From positions 1-36,575 of IMG/VR virus record IMGVR_UViG_3300037193_000260: a stretch of DNA of 36,575 bases, one strand, 5' to 3'. A program made the position numbers and the translations under genes. Source of the stretch: a virus. The notes beneath the pieces are model-generated. The model was not told the DNA's origin. It saw only the letters and a list, made by a program, of their open reading frames with translations, and did no database searches. Position 1 is the stretch's first letter, and the number at the start of each line of letters is the position of its first letter. Positions 29,826-36,575 of the stretch are shown here, piece after piece.

Positions 29826-30633
29826 AAACGACTTTGACGAGTTTGCCGCGCTGCTGCAGGCCGCCTTCGACGTGCTGGGGAAGACGCCGGCCGCCAAGGT
29901 GATCAGCCCGACCGCGCAGGCGCTGTTCTTCCAGGCCCTGGCCGAATACCCCATGCCGCAGGTCCGCGCCGCCCTGGCCGCCCACGTCAAGCGCGGCAAG
30001 TTCACCCCGACGCCTGCCGACGTCGTGGAACACATCGAGGCCAGCACCAACGGCGACGGCCGCCCTGGTCCGGAAGAGGCCTGGGCGATCGCACTGGCCA
30101 GCCAGGACGAACGCGACACGGTGGTGTGGACGTCGGAGACCGCGCAGGCCTGGCAGTTGGCGCGCCCGGTGATGGAGACCAGCGGCCCGATCACCGCCCG
30201 CAAGACCTTCACCGAGACTTACACGCGCCTGATCGCCGCCGCTCGAGCGCAGCGCCGCCCGGTCACCTGGTCGGCTCATCTGGGCTGGGATAAGACCCAG
30301 CAGGCGCAAGTGCTCGAGCGCGCCATAACGCAGGGCCTGCTGCCGGCGCCTTCGGTGGCCGGGCTGCTGCCGGCGCCAGAAGTGCCAGAATCGGCACTTT
30401 CCGACGAAGGGCGCGCGCAGCTGGCCAAGGTGAAGCAGATGCTGGCCGACAGCGCTGCCGAGCGTGAACGCAGGCGGGAAGCGGCGATCGTGGCCAGGAA
30501 CGAGACCGAGGCCGAGTTCAAGCGCAACTTGAACCAGCGCGTGCGCGACCACCAGAAATTTATTCGGATGGTCGACCAGGGCCAGGTGGCGCGCGCCGAG
30601 GGCGAGACCGTGCAGCAGGCGGCCGAACGATGA
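29818..30633 (+). CDS. Replication protein, lambda P-like (putative helicase loader)
   Basis: 271 residues overlapping the O-like gene by 8 bases. N-terminal helices (DEFAALLQAAFDVLGKTP, ALFFQALAEYPMPQVRAALAAH) are followed by KRGKFTPTPADVVEHIE, a signature of phage proteins located after O-like initiators. The middle part (RPGPEEAWAIALASQDERDTV, RKTFTETYTRLIAAARAQRRP) and a charged coiled-coil C-terminus follow. By position and pattern it should deliver host DnaB helicase to the initiator-bound origin. No Walker motifs, so not a DnaC-type ATPase. Confidence 0.7.
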   Translation: MRENDFDEFAALLQAAFDVLGKTPAAKVISPTAQALFFQALAEYPMPQVRAALAAHVKRGKFTPTPADVVEHIEASTNGDGRPGPEEAWAIALASQDERDTVVWTSETAQAWQLARPVMETSGPITARKTFTETYTRLIAAARAQRRPVTWSAHLGWDKTQQAQVLERAITQGLLPAPSVAGLLPAPEVPESALSDEGRAQLAKVKQMLADSAAERERRREAAIVARNETEAEFKRNLNQRVRDHQKFIRMVDQGQVARAEGETVQQAAER

Positions 30634-30842
30634 CCCGGGAACAGCAGCCATGCGGCGACTGTGCACGCTTCGACACCGCCGCAGGGTTCTGTTCTGGGCA
30701 CGACCGCCCCGAGAAGCCAGACGGACACCCCTGCCCCCTGTTCCTTGAGCGTGGATCGCGTGAGGCCCGGGAAGCCCTGCGCACCAGCGCCGACCTGCTG
30801 GCTGACTTGAGGCGCCGGCACCCATCCGGCGTGGTGAAGTAA
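30630..30842 (+). CDS. Small Cys-rich protein
   Basis: 70 residues, ATG overlapping the previous stop. CGDCARFDTAAGFCSGHDRP and GHPCPLF place Cys/His residues suitable for a zinc site (C-x2-C, then C, H and C). The remaining half is a basic helix (REAREALRTSADLLADLRRR). Small zinc proteins of this kind are common beside phage replication genes, function unknown. Coupled to the DpdA-like gene (TAATG). Confidence 0.7.
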   Translation: MTREQQPCGDCARFDTAAGFCSGHDRPEKPDGHPCPLFLERGSREAREALRTSADLLADLRRRHPSGVVK

Positions 30843-31585
30843 TGGAACAGTTTTTCATCGGTACGCACCAGCCGAGCGACGCGAAGAACCTGGAATTCCC
30901 GTTTATCAGCGTGAACCGGCTGTGGGGGCGCAAGTCGCCCTTCGTGGTCCGGTCCTGGATCATGGACAGCGGCGCCTTCACCCAGATACTGAAGCACGGC
31001 GGCTACACCGAGGGCGTCGAGGTCTACGCCGCCGAGATTAAGCGCTGGTCGAAGAACGGGAATCTGCTGGCCGCGGTGGCGCAGGATTACATGTGTGAGG
31101 CGCACATGCTCAAGATCACCGGCAAGACCATCGAGGAACACCAGCGCCTGACCATCGAGCGATACGACGCCCTGCTGGCGTGCGACGTCGGTGGCGTGTA
31201 TATCCTGCCGGTCCTGCAGGGTTACAGCCCCGAAGACTACGTGCGGCACATCGACATGTATGGCGATCGCCTGGCGCACGGTGCATGGGTCGGTGTCGGG
31301 TCTGTCTGTAAGCGCAACGGCGACCCGCGCGCGATCGAGGCGGTGCTATGGACCATCAAGCAGCGGCGCCCTGACCTGCGCCTGCATGGGTTCGGGCTGA
31401 AGGCCACCGCCTTTTCGTCAGCCCTGGTGATGCAGCTGCTGCACACGGCCGACAGCATGGCATGGAGCTACGCCGCACGCCGGGAAGGGCGGAACCAAAA
31501 CGACTGGCGGGAAGCGAAGGCCTACGCCGACCGGATAGCGACCCGCCCGCTGCAGTATGGGCTGGCGCTGGAAGATACCTGTTGA
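30842..31585 (+). CDS. dpdA-like: DpdA-like deazaguanine DNA transglycosylase (TGT-related)
   Basis: 247 residues, start overlapping the preceding stop. Blocks match the TGT-like DpdA family that swaps guanine in DNA for a 7-deazaguanine base: WIMDSGAFTQI (D42), VAQDYMCEA (D82), LPVLQGYSPEDYVRHI, GAWVGVGSVCKRNG, LHGFGLKATAF and ADSMAWSYAAR (D204, in the place of the catalytic nucleophile). Related TGT enzymes use the same Asp residues. The usual partners (FolE, QueD, QueE, QueC or amidotransferase genes) are not in this genome, so the base would have to come from the host queuosine pathway. It is the last gene of the rightward early unit. Identification is from motif order; DNA as substrate is inferred. 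Confidence 0.8.
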   Translation: MEQFFIGTHQPSDAKNLEFPFISVNRLWGRKSPFVVRSWIMDSGAFTQILKHGGYTEGVEVYAAEIKRWSKNGNLLAAVAQDYMCEAHMLKITGKTIEEHQRLTIERYDALLACDVGGVYILPVLQGYSPEDYVRHIDMYGDRLAHGAWVGVGSVCKRNGDPRAIEAVLWTIKQRRPDLRLHGFGLKATAFSSALVMQLLHTADSMAWSYAARREGRNQNDWREAKAYADRIATRPLQYGLALEDTC

Positions 31586-31662
31586 CAGTAGGGAACTTTC
31601 CGCCTTACATTCCCCCTGTCGCCCGGTCCCCACTTGTCGACTGTCTCCAATCCCCACCTTTG

Positions 31663-31696
31663 GCCCGCCCTTGCGAAAGCATCGGCGGGCTTTCTC
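31663..31696 (+). terminator. Terminator of the rightward early unit
   Basis: GCCCGCC (31663-31669) pairs with GGCGGGC (31684-31690); inside the loop TGC-GAAA-GCA forms a second stem. TTTCTC follows. Located 78 bases after the DpdA-like stop. Confidence 0.75.
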
Positions 31697-31724
31697 ATTC
31701 TCGGCGCAGCCGATCGACGCATCT

Positions 31725-31754
31725 GCATAAATCCACCCGTTTCCGCATAAATCC
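31725..31754 (+). repeat. Direct repeat GCATAAATCC x2 upstream of the late promoter
   Basis: GCATAAATCC at 31725-31734 and 31745-31754, start-to-start 20 bases (about two helical turns), 52 bases upstream of the late -35 box. Layout suits a late activator or a packaging-site protein; the binder is unknown. Confidence 0.5.
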
Positions 31755-31805
31755 CGCCTTTGTGGTGCGTTTCGCGCCTGTTTTGTCGGGAAACTTGCTC
31801 ATCCG

Positions 31806-31834
31806 TTGACTTTTGTTCCGCGTAGAAATACATT
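31806..31834 (+). promoter_or_regulatory. Late promoter upstream of terminase
   Basis: TTGACT (31806-31811), 17-base spacer, TACATT (31829-31834): -35 with five of six and -10 with four of six consensus bases. ATTCC-accg-GGAAT at 31832-31845 overlaps its start region and could be an operator. Confidence 0.6.
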
Positions 31835-31863
31835 CCACCGGGAATCACACACAGGGGAATGAC

Positions 31864-32304
31864 ATGGGGCGCAAGACGACATACACGGAAAAGGCAGCGA
31901 ACGAGATTTGCCGCCGCATCGCGGAAGGTGAACCGCTGCGCAAGATTTGCCGTGATGACCACATGCCCGCCTGGCAAACCGTGTATGGATGGATCGAGGC
32001 GAACCGCACGTTTGCCGAACGCATCGCGCGTGCGCGCGAGCTGGGCTTCGACGCCATTGCCGAAGAGGCCATGGAAATCGCCGACACGCCGCAGATCGGC
32101 GAGACCGAGGAAACCAGCGAGGACGGCAAAAAGGTCAAGCGCGAGGACATGCTGGGCCACCGGAAGCTGCAGGTGGAAACCCGCCTCAAGCTGCTGGCCA
32201 AGTGGGCGCCGAAAAAGTACGGCGAGTCGATCCGCCAGGAACTGACCGGCGCGAACGGCGGCCCGATCCAGATGCAGTTCAGCGCGACGGATGCCGCGCT
32301 GTGA
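31864..32304 (+). CDS. Terminase small subunit, Sf6-like
   Basis: 146 residues from ATG 31864 (AGGGGA upstream). The N-terminal DNA-binding helices TEKAANEICRRIAEGEPLRKIC, then MPAWQTVYGWIEANRTF, and a helical region ARARELGFDAIAEEAMEIAD are typical of Sf6/P22-like small terminases. HRKLQVETRLKLLAKWAPKKYG is the conserved end of the oligomerisation domain. It recognises the packaging start site. Directly followed by the large subunit through GTGA overlap. Confidence 0.88.
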   Translation: MGRKTTYTEKAANEICRRIAEGEPLRKICRDDHMPAWQTVYGWIEANRTFAERIARARELGFDAIAEEAMEIADTPQIGETEETSEDGKKVKREDMLGHRKLQVETRLKLLAKWAPKKYGESIRQELTGANGGPIQMQFSATDAAL

Positions 32305-33710
32305 CCACCCCCACCGGATTTAACCCGACGCCGCGCCAGCTGCTGGCCCAGCAGGTGCTGGCCGGCCTGTGCACCTGGATCATGCTGTTTGGCGGCGGCC
32401 GCTCGGGCAAAACCTTCCTGATCGTCCGGAACATCGTGCTGCGCGCGCTGAAGGCGCCGGGCTCGCGCCACCTGATCGTGCGGTGGCGCTTCAACCACCT
32501 GAAGGCGTCGATCATGCGCGACACCTTCCCGAAGGTGATGCGGGTTTGCTACCCCGACCTGGTGAAGGGCGACGGCTGGGATATCAACATGTCTGGGGGC
32601 TTCGCCAAGATTCGCGCCGGCGTGGACGACAAGGGCCAGCCGGTCTACTCAGAAATCTGGTTCCTGGGCCTGGACGACAAGGACCGCATGGAAAAGGTGC
32701 TGGGCATGGAGTTCGCGACCATCTACGTGAACGAGGCCAGCCAGATTCAATGGGAAGGCGTGCAGCTGCTGCTGACCCGCCTGGCGCAGCGCTGCATGCA
32801 GATCATCAACGGCGTCCCCCAACCGCTGAAGTTGCGGTACCTGTTCGACTGCAACCCGCCGAGCAAGATGCATTGGACCTTCAAGGTCTTCAAGCAGAAG
32901 CTGGACCCCGAAACGAAGAAGCCGCTGCCGAATCCGGACAACTACGACAGCTTCCAGATGAACCCGCGCGACAACGAAGCGAACCTGTCGCCGGAATACC
33001 TTGCCACCCTGGCCGGCCTGTCCGAGCGCATGCGCCGCCGCTTCGAACGCGGCGAGTTCGCCGAGGCCACCCCGAACGCCCTGTTTGACGAAGCGACGGT
33101 CGACCGCTGGCGCGCCGATCCCGAAGACGTGCCCGCCCTGGTGCGCGTGGTGGTCTCCGTCGACCCGAGCGGCGCCAGCGACGACGCCCAGAACGCGGAT
33201 AACGACGAAGTGGGCATCACCGTCGAAGGCCTGGGCGTGGACGGCAATGCCTACCTGCTGGAAGACCTGACCGTGAAGGCCGGGCCGACCACCTGGGGCG
33301 CCGTCGCCGTCCAGGCCTACCAGCGCCACAACGCCGACGCAATCGTAGGCGAGACCAACTTCGGCGGCGGCATGGTGAAGTTCGTGGTGCAGGCGGCCGC
33401 CGCGAAGCTGGGCATGCGCGTGAACTTCAAGATGGTCACCGCCAGCCGCGGCAAGGCCCAGCGCGCCGAGCCCTTCAGCGTCCTGTACGACCAGGGCAAG
33501 GTGCGCCACGTCGGCCTGTTCCCGCGCCTGGAAGACGAACTGTGCGCATTTTCCACGTCGGGCTATACCGGCCCGAAATCACCGAACCGTGCCGACGCGC
33601 ACGTATGGGCATTGGCCGAGTTGTTCCCCGCCCTGGTCAAGCCCGCCAAGAAAGAGGCGCAAGCCGACACCGATAACGACTACATGGGGGAAAGCGGATG
33701 GATGTCCTGA
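32301..33710 (+). CDS. Terminase large subunit
   Basis: 469 residues from GTG 32301, overlapping the small-subunit stop. ATPase part: Walker A FGGGRSGKTF (30-39), Walker B-like ATIYVNEASQI (139-149, with Asn before Glu) and coupling motif around LFDCNPPSK (181-189). Nuclease part (RNase H-like): VVVSVDPSGAS with D288, VGETNFGGG with E351, and NRADAHVWAL with D432. Pumps DNA into proheads and cuts headful-length pieces, which fits the circularly permuted genome suggested by the assembly. Confidence 0.92.
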   Translation: MTTPTGFNPTPRQLLAQQVLAGLCTWIMLFGGGRSGKTFLIVRNIVLRALKAPGSRHLIVRWRFNHLKASIMRDTFPKVMRVCYPDLVKGDGWDINMSGGFAKIRAGVDDKGQPVYSEIWFLGLDDKDRMEKVLGMEFATIYVNEASQIQWEGVQLLLTRLAQRCMQIINGVPQPLKLRYLFDCNPPSKMHWTFKVFKQKLDPETKKPLPNPDNYDSFQMNPRDNEANLSPEYLATLAGLSERMRRRFERGEFAEATPNALFDEATVDRWRADPEDVPALVRVVVSVDPSGASDDAQNADNDEVGITVEGLGVDGNAYLLEDLTVKAGPTTWGAVAVQAYQRHNADAIVGETNFGGGMVKFVVQAAAAKLGMRVNFKMVTASRGKAQRAEPFSVLYDQGKVRHVGLFPRLEDELCAFSTSGYTGPKSPNRADAHVWALAELFPALVKPAKKEAQADTDNDYMGESGWMS

Positions 33711-34072
33711 AACCTGGCCGGATCGCCCTGGGCGGCGCGAGCCTTGACCTTAGCTATTCCGGCATTGTGCCGATCGCCGACCGCGACCGGGTGCTGGAAA
33801 TCTCAAACCTGTTTACTTTACGGCAGGAAAGAGGCAATAATCACGCCCATTCCTTGATGCAAGATGTTTGCGAGCAAGCCGACCAGGCGAACAAGCTACT
33901 TTTGCTCATGCCCGAGGCGTTCGACCAAGGCGGCCCGACTACCGCCCAGCTTGTCGACTGGTACACCCGATCGTTCGGGTTCCACCACCTTCAGCACACC
34001 CCCAAAGTCATCCTTATCCGACTGCCGCGTACCGCGGCGCAACAATGGGCAGCTGCACATGGGCACGAATAA
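33698..34072 (+). CDS. GNAT-like acetyltransferase domain protein
   Basis: 124 residues, overlapping the end of the terminase gene by 13 bases and the portal start by 14. Residues 25-110 show a shortened GNAT pattern: RVLEISNLFTLRQERGNNHAHSL with an acetyl-CoA-loop-like RQERGNNHA (42-50), a following helix (VCEQADQANKLLLLMP), and WYTRSFGFHHLQHTPKVILIRLP. The typical N-terminal strands are missing or diverged, so it may be a reduced or non-catalytic GNAT. It is a second acetyltransferase-type gene in the virion block. Confidence 0.6.
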   Translation: MDVLKPGRIALGGASLDLSYSGIVPIADRDRVLEISNLFTLRQERGNNHAHSLMQDVCEQADQANKLLLLMPEAFDQGGPTTAQLVDWYTRSFGFHHLQHTPKVILIRLPRTAAQQWAAAHGHE

Positions 34073-36194
34073 CACCGCCGGCGCGTCGAGCGCCAACACC
34101 GACGACACCCTGCTGAAGGAAGTGCGCGAGTTCACCGACTCGGCGATCAAGGCCGAGAGTTCGAACCGCCTGGCCGCCGTGGCGGATCTCAAGTTCCTGG
34201 CCGGCGACCAGTGGCCCGAAGAGGTCAAGCGCGCGCGCCAGCTTGAGGGCCGCCCCTGCCTGACCTTCAACCGCCTGCCGACCTACCTGCACCAGGTCAC
34301 GAACGACCAGCGCCAGAACAAAGTGGGCATCAAGGTGCACCCGGTCGGCGGCGGCGCCGACGAAAAGGGCGCCGAGATTTACCAGGGCATGATTCGCCAG
34401 ATCGAGAACGGCACCAACGCCGATATCGCCTATGACACCGCCGTGAACAGCGCCGCGGCCATTGGCTTCGGCTTCTGGCGCCTGATCACCGACTATGAAA
34501 GCCCCACCAGCTTCGACCAGGTCATCAAGTACGAACGCATCCGCGACGCCCTGAAGGTGTATTTCGACCCGGCCAGCGTCCAGGGCGACGGCAGCGACGC
34601 GAAGAAATGCGTGATCGTGTCCGACATGGCCAAGGCTGAGTTCGAACGTACCTACCCGGGCAAAACGGACGCCTGCCGCACGGCGCTGTCGGCGATCGGC
34701 AGCCAGGTCCAGCCGGGATGGATGACCGACACCATGGTGCGCGTGGTTGAGTACTACTACTTCGAATACAAGGCCGCGACCCTGTACCTGCTGGGCGACG
34801 GCACGACCACGACCACCCAGCCGCCGGCCGGTGTCCAGGTGCTGAAGACCCGCCCGACCCAGCTGCCCCAGCTGAAATGGGTGAAGGCCTGCGCCGGCGC
34901 CGTGCTCGAGCGCGCAGACATCATGTGCCGCTGGATTCCGGTTTTCCCGGTCTGGGGCGAGGAACTGGACATTCAGGGCAAGGTGACCCGCAAGGGCATC
35001 ATCCGCGACGCCAAAGACCCGGCGCAAATGTACAACTTCTGGATGACCAGCGCGACCGAAGAGGTCAGCCTGCGCCCGAAGACGCCGTTTATCGGTGCGG
35101 AAGGCCAGTTCGAAGGCCACGAAAAGAAGTGGGGCCAGGCGAACAACAAGAGCTTCGCTTACCTGGAATACAAGCCGGTCGAGCTGAACGGCGTGCTGGC
35201 CCCGCCGCCGCAGCGCGCGCCCATGGCCGACGTCCCCGCCGGCATGCTGCAAATGGCGCTGCACGCCGCCGACAACATCAAGGCGGTCACCGGCCTGTTC
35301 GACTCGAGCCTGGGCGCCCGCGGCACCGCGACCAGCGGCGTGCAGGAAGCCCAGCAGCAGCGCCAGGGCGACGTGGCGAACTTCCACTACATCGACAACC
35401 TGCACCGTTCCATTCGCCATTGCGGCCGCTGCCTGGTCGACATGATCCCGCACTACTACGACGCCGCCCGCGTGGTCGAAATCATGCGCGAGGACGGCGC
35501 GATCGAATCCATGCCGATCAACCAGCCCGCCGTGAACGAAGCCGGCCAGCCGATCGACGCCAATGGCCAGCCGATCGTGGACCCGGTGGCGCAGGTCCAG
35601 AAGGTGCTGAACGACGTGACCATTGGCCAGTACGGCGTGACCTTCGACGCCGGCCCGGGTTACGCCAGCCAGCGCGAGGAAGCGCAGGCCGCAATGGTCG
35701 AACTCGGCGGCAAGTGGCCGAAGCTGATGGACGTGGCCGGCGACAAGGTGGTGGAAACCATGTCCTGGCCTGGTGCCGAAGCGATCGCGCGCCGCCTCAA
35801 GGCCAGCATCGCGCCAGAAATCACCGCCGCCGACAAGGAAGGCGAGGAAGGCGCCGAAGCCGGGCCGCCGCCGCTGCCGCCCGAGGTCGAACAAGCCCTG
35901 CAGCAGTACGACCAGATGGTGACCGAACTGCAGCAAGCGCTGGCCACCGCGCAGGCTGGCCACGAAGCGGCGCTCGAGGAAGCCCGCATTGCTGCCGCCA
36001 GCCGCGAAGAGGTCGCGCGCATCAATTCGCAGGGCCGGGCCGACGTCGAAGAACTGAAGGGCATGGTGGCGATGCTGCTGCAGCGCATGCAGCCCCCGCC
36101 CGGCCTGGCCGCTGCCGCTGCCGAAACCGCAGATTCCCGCCCCGCTGCCAGCCAAGCAGCGGAACCGGCGCAAACCCTGGCCCAACCGGAGTGA
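34059..36194 (+). CDS. Portal protein, P22 gp1-like
   Basis: 711 residues from ATG 34059; close to P22 portal length (725). Family features include LAAVADLKFLAGDQWPEEVKR, GRPCLTFNRLPTYLHQVTNDQR, a DP motif (KVYFDPASV), VFPVWGEEL, SLGARGTATSGVQEAQQQRQGDV and a long C-terminal coiled region (EVEQALQQYDQMVTELQQAL) typical of the barrel helix and tail in P22-like portals. Forms the dodecameric channel at one vertex for DNA entry and exit, and binds the terminase and the gp4-like adaptor. The frame is open further upstream but lies inside the GNAT-like gene. Confidence 0.9.
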   Translation: MGTNNTAGASSANTDDTLLKEVREFTDSAIKAESSNRLAAVADLKFLAGDQWPEEVKRARQLEGRPCLTFNRLPTYLHQVTNDQRQNKVGIKVHPVGGGADEKGAEIYQGMIRQIENGTNADIAYDTAVNSAAAIGFGFWRLITDYESPTSFDQVIKYERIRDALKVYFDPASVQGDGSDAKKCVIVSDMAKAEFERTYPGKTDACRTALSAIGSQVQPGWMTDTMVRVVEYYYFEYKAATLYLLGDGTTTTTQPPAGVQVLKTRPTQLPQLKWVKACAGAVLERADIMCRWIPVFPVWGEELDIQGKVTRKGIIRDAKDPAQMYNFWMTSATEEVSLRPKTPFIGAEGQFEGHEKKWGQANNKSFAYLEYKPVELNGVLAPPPQRAPMADVPAGMLQMALHAADNIKAVTGLFDSSLGARGTATSGVQEAQQQRQGDVANFHYIDNLHRSIRHCGRCLVDMIPHYYDAARVVEIMREDGAIESMPINQPAVNEAGQPIDANGQPIVDPVAQVQKVLNDVTIGQYGVTFDAGPGYASQREEAQAAMVELGGKWPKLMDVAGDKVVETMSWPGAEAIARRLKASIAPEITAADKEGEEGAEAGPPPLPPEVEQALQQYDQMVTELQQALATAQAGHEAALEEARIAAASREEVARINSQGRADVEELKGMVAMLLQRMQPPPGLAAAAAETADSRPAASQAAEPAQTLAQPE

Positions 36195-36223
36195 TTCCGG
36201 GTTCTAAATTCTTGGGATGATCC

Positions 36224-36575
36224 ATGCAAACTGAAAACAACGCCCCAGCAGTCGACACGACCACCACCGCGCCCGCCGCGGCTGCAGCCCCCGCTGCCCA
36301 GACCACCACCACGCCGCCGGCCAGCGGCCAGCCTGGTGATCAGGGCCAGGCTGCACCCGGCACCACCAGCGCCACCGGCGCACCCGCGGCAGGTCAGGAA
36401 GGCCAGCAGGGCACGCAGCAGGACGCCGGCAACGGCGCAGCCACGGAACAGACCGACCGCGACGATGCGGGCCGGTTCAAGTCGAAGGTTCAAAAGCGCA
36501 TCGATGAGCTTACCCATGCGCGCCACGCCGCCGAACGAGAGGCGGCACGCTGGCGTGCAATCGCGGAAGGGCAGA
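36224..36575 (+). CDS. Scaffolding protein, 5' part (continues at base 3 of the window)
   Basis: ATG 36224 with GGGATGA shortly upstream. The first 85 residues are Thr/Ala/Pro/Gln-rich and probably disordered (MQTENNAPAVDTTTTAPAAA), then RDDAGRFKSKVQKRIDELTH begins the charged helical region. The open frame continues unbroken through the 141-base overlap into 1-743, total 317 residues. It is not truncated biologically; the contig was merely cut here. Confidence 0.85.
   Translation, partial: MQTENNAPAVDTTTTAPAAAAAPAAQTTTTPPASGQPGDQGQAAPGTTSATGAPAAGQEGQQGTQQDAGNGAATEQTDRDDAGRFKSKVQKRIDELTHARHAAEREAARWRAIAEGQ
36435..36575. repeat. Terminal direct repeat, right copy
   Basis: Identical to bases 1-141; see the left copy. 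When the circle is closed one copy should be removed, leaving 36,434 bp. Confidence 0.95.

Larger units (their letters stand above)
31586..31863 (+). other. Intergenic early/late switch region without genes
   Basis: About 278 bases without a credible gene. It contains in order a hairpin terminator (31663-31696), two 20-base-spaced GCATAAATCC repeats (31725-31754), the late promoter (31806-31834), a small inverted repeat (31832-31845) and the ribosome-binding site AGGGGA of the small terminase. Antisense and sense ORFs through it are shadows. Confidence 0.75.

Noticed and set aside
31462-31809. 115-residue ORF running through the early/late gap
   Set aside because: Starts inside the DpdA-like gene in another frame, crosses a terminator and the late promoter, and has no recognisable protein content.
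34014-36185. 723-residue ORF on the minus strand under the portal gene
   Set aside because: Antisense shadow of a confidently identified gene, rich in His/Arg/Gly as expected from high-GC third positions; no plausible start site or family.
1-36575. tRNA genes
   Set aside because: No cloverleaf-like segment with a TTC-containing T arm was noticed in the intergenic stretches; all large segments are coding. A tRNA finder would be needed for certainty.

Overview
The window is a complete genome of a P22-like podovirus (short-tailed phage, class Caudoviricetes), presented as a circular contig. Bases 1-141 are repeated exactly at 36435-36575, so the circle closes at 36,434 bp and the scaffolding-protein gene runs across the junction (36224 to end, then 1 to 743). 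The genome is very GC-rich, which produces long antisense shadow ORFs. GC content and gene resemblances suggest a beta-proteobacterial (Burkholderiales-type) host; this is inference. I see no tRNA, integrase, CI-type repressor, insertion sequence or CRISPR array.

There are three transcription units. (1) A late rightward unit starts at a sigma70-like promoter near 31806-31834 and runs through the terminase subunits, a GNAT-like protein, portal, scaffold, coat, a small head protein, a coiled-coil protein, a gp4-like adaptor, a 2-oxoglutarate hydroxylase/GNAT pair, three ejection-type proteins, the gp10-like tail hub, a fibre-like protein, a short tailspike-like protein, then holin, endolysin and Rz/Rz1. 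It ends at a bidirectional terminator at 14641-14669. (2) A leftward early unit starts at a promoter near 23778-23807 and runs down to 14668. It encodes several small proteins, a Cas4/RecB-like Fe-S nuclease, a RecT annealing protein, an unknown partner, an SMC/Rad50-like ATPase, a DnaQ-like exonuclease, several unknowns, a Tad2-domain (anti-Thoeris-like) protein and a 52-residue basic protein. (3) A rightward early unit (23918-31585) encodes a Cro-like HTH protein, a DUF1367 protein, a C5 cytosine methyltransferase, a YbcO-like HNH protein, a RusA resolvase, a beta-class amino-methyltransferase, an unknown, O-like and P-like replication proteins with iterons inside the O-like gene, a Cys-rich protein and a DpdA-like transglycosylase. 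It ends at a hairpin terminator at 31663-31696.

The early functions fit together as recombination-dependent replication (RecT, nuclease, ATPase, RusA, O/P with iterons) plus several layers of DNA protection or counter-defence: C5 methylation, amino-methylation, possible 7-deazaguanine insertion, and a Tad2-like domain. The main items for follow-up are the DpdA-like gene without visible deazaguanine biosynthesis genes, the Tad2 fusion, the 2OG-hydroxylase/GNAT pair inside the virion gene block, and a family of near-identical GC hairpins occupying the longer intercistronic gaps of the leftward unit.
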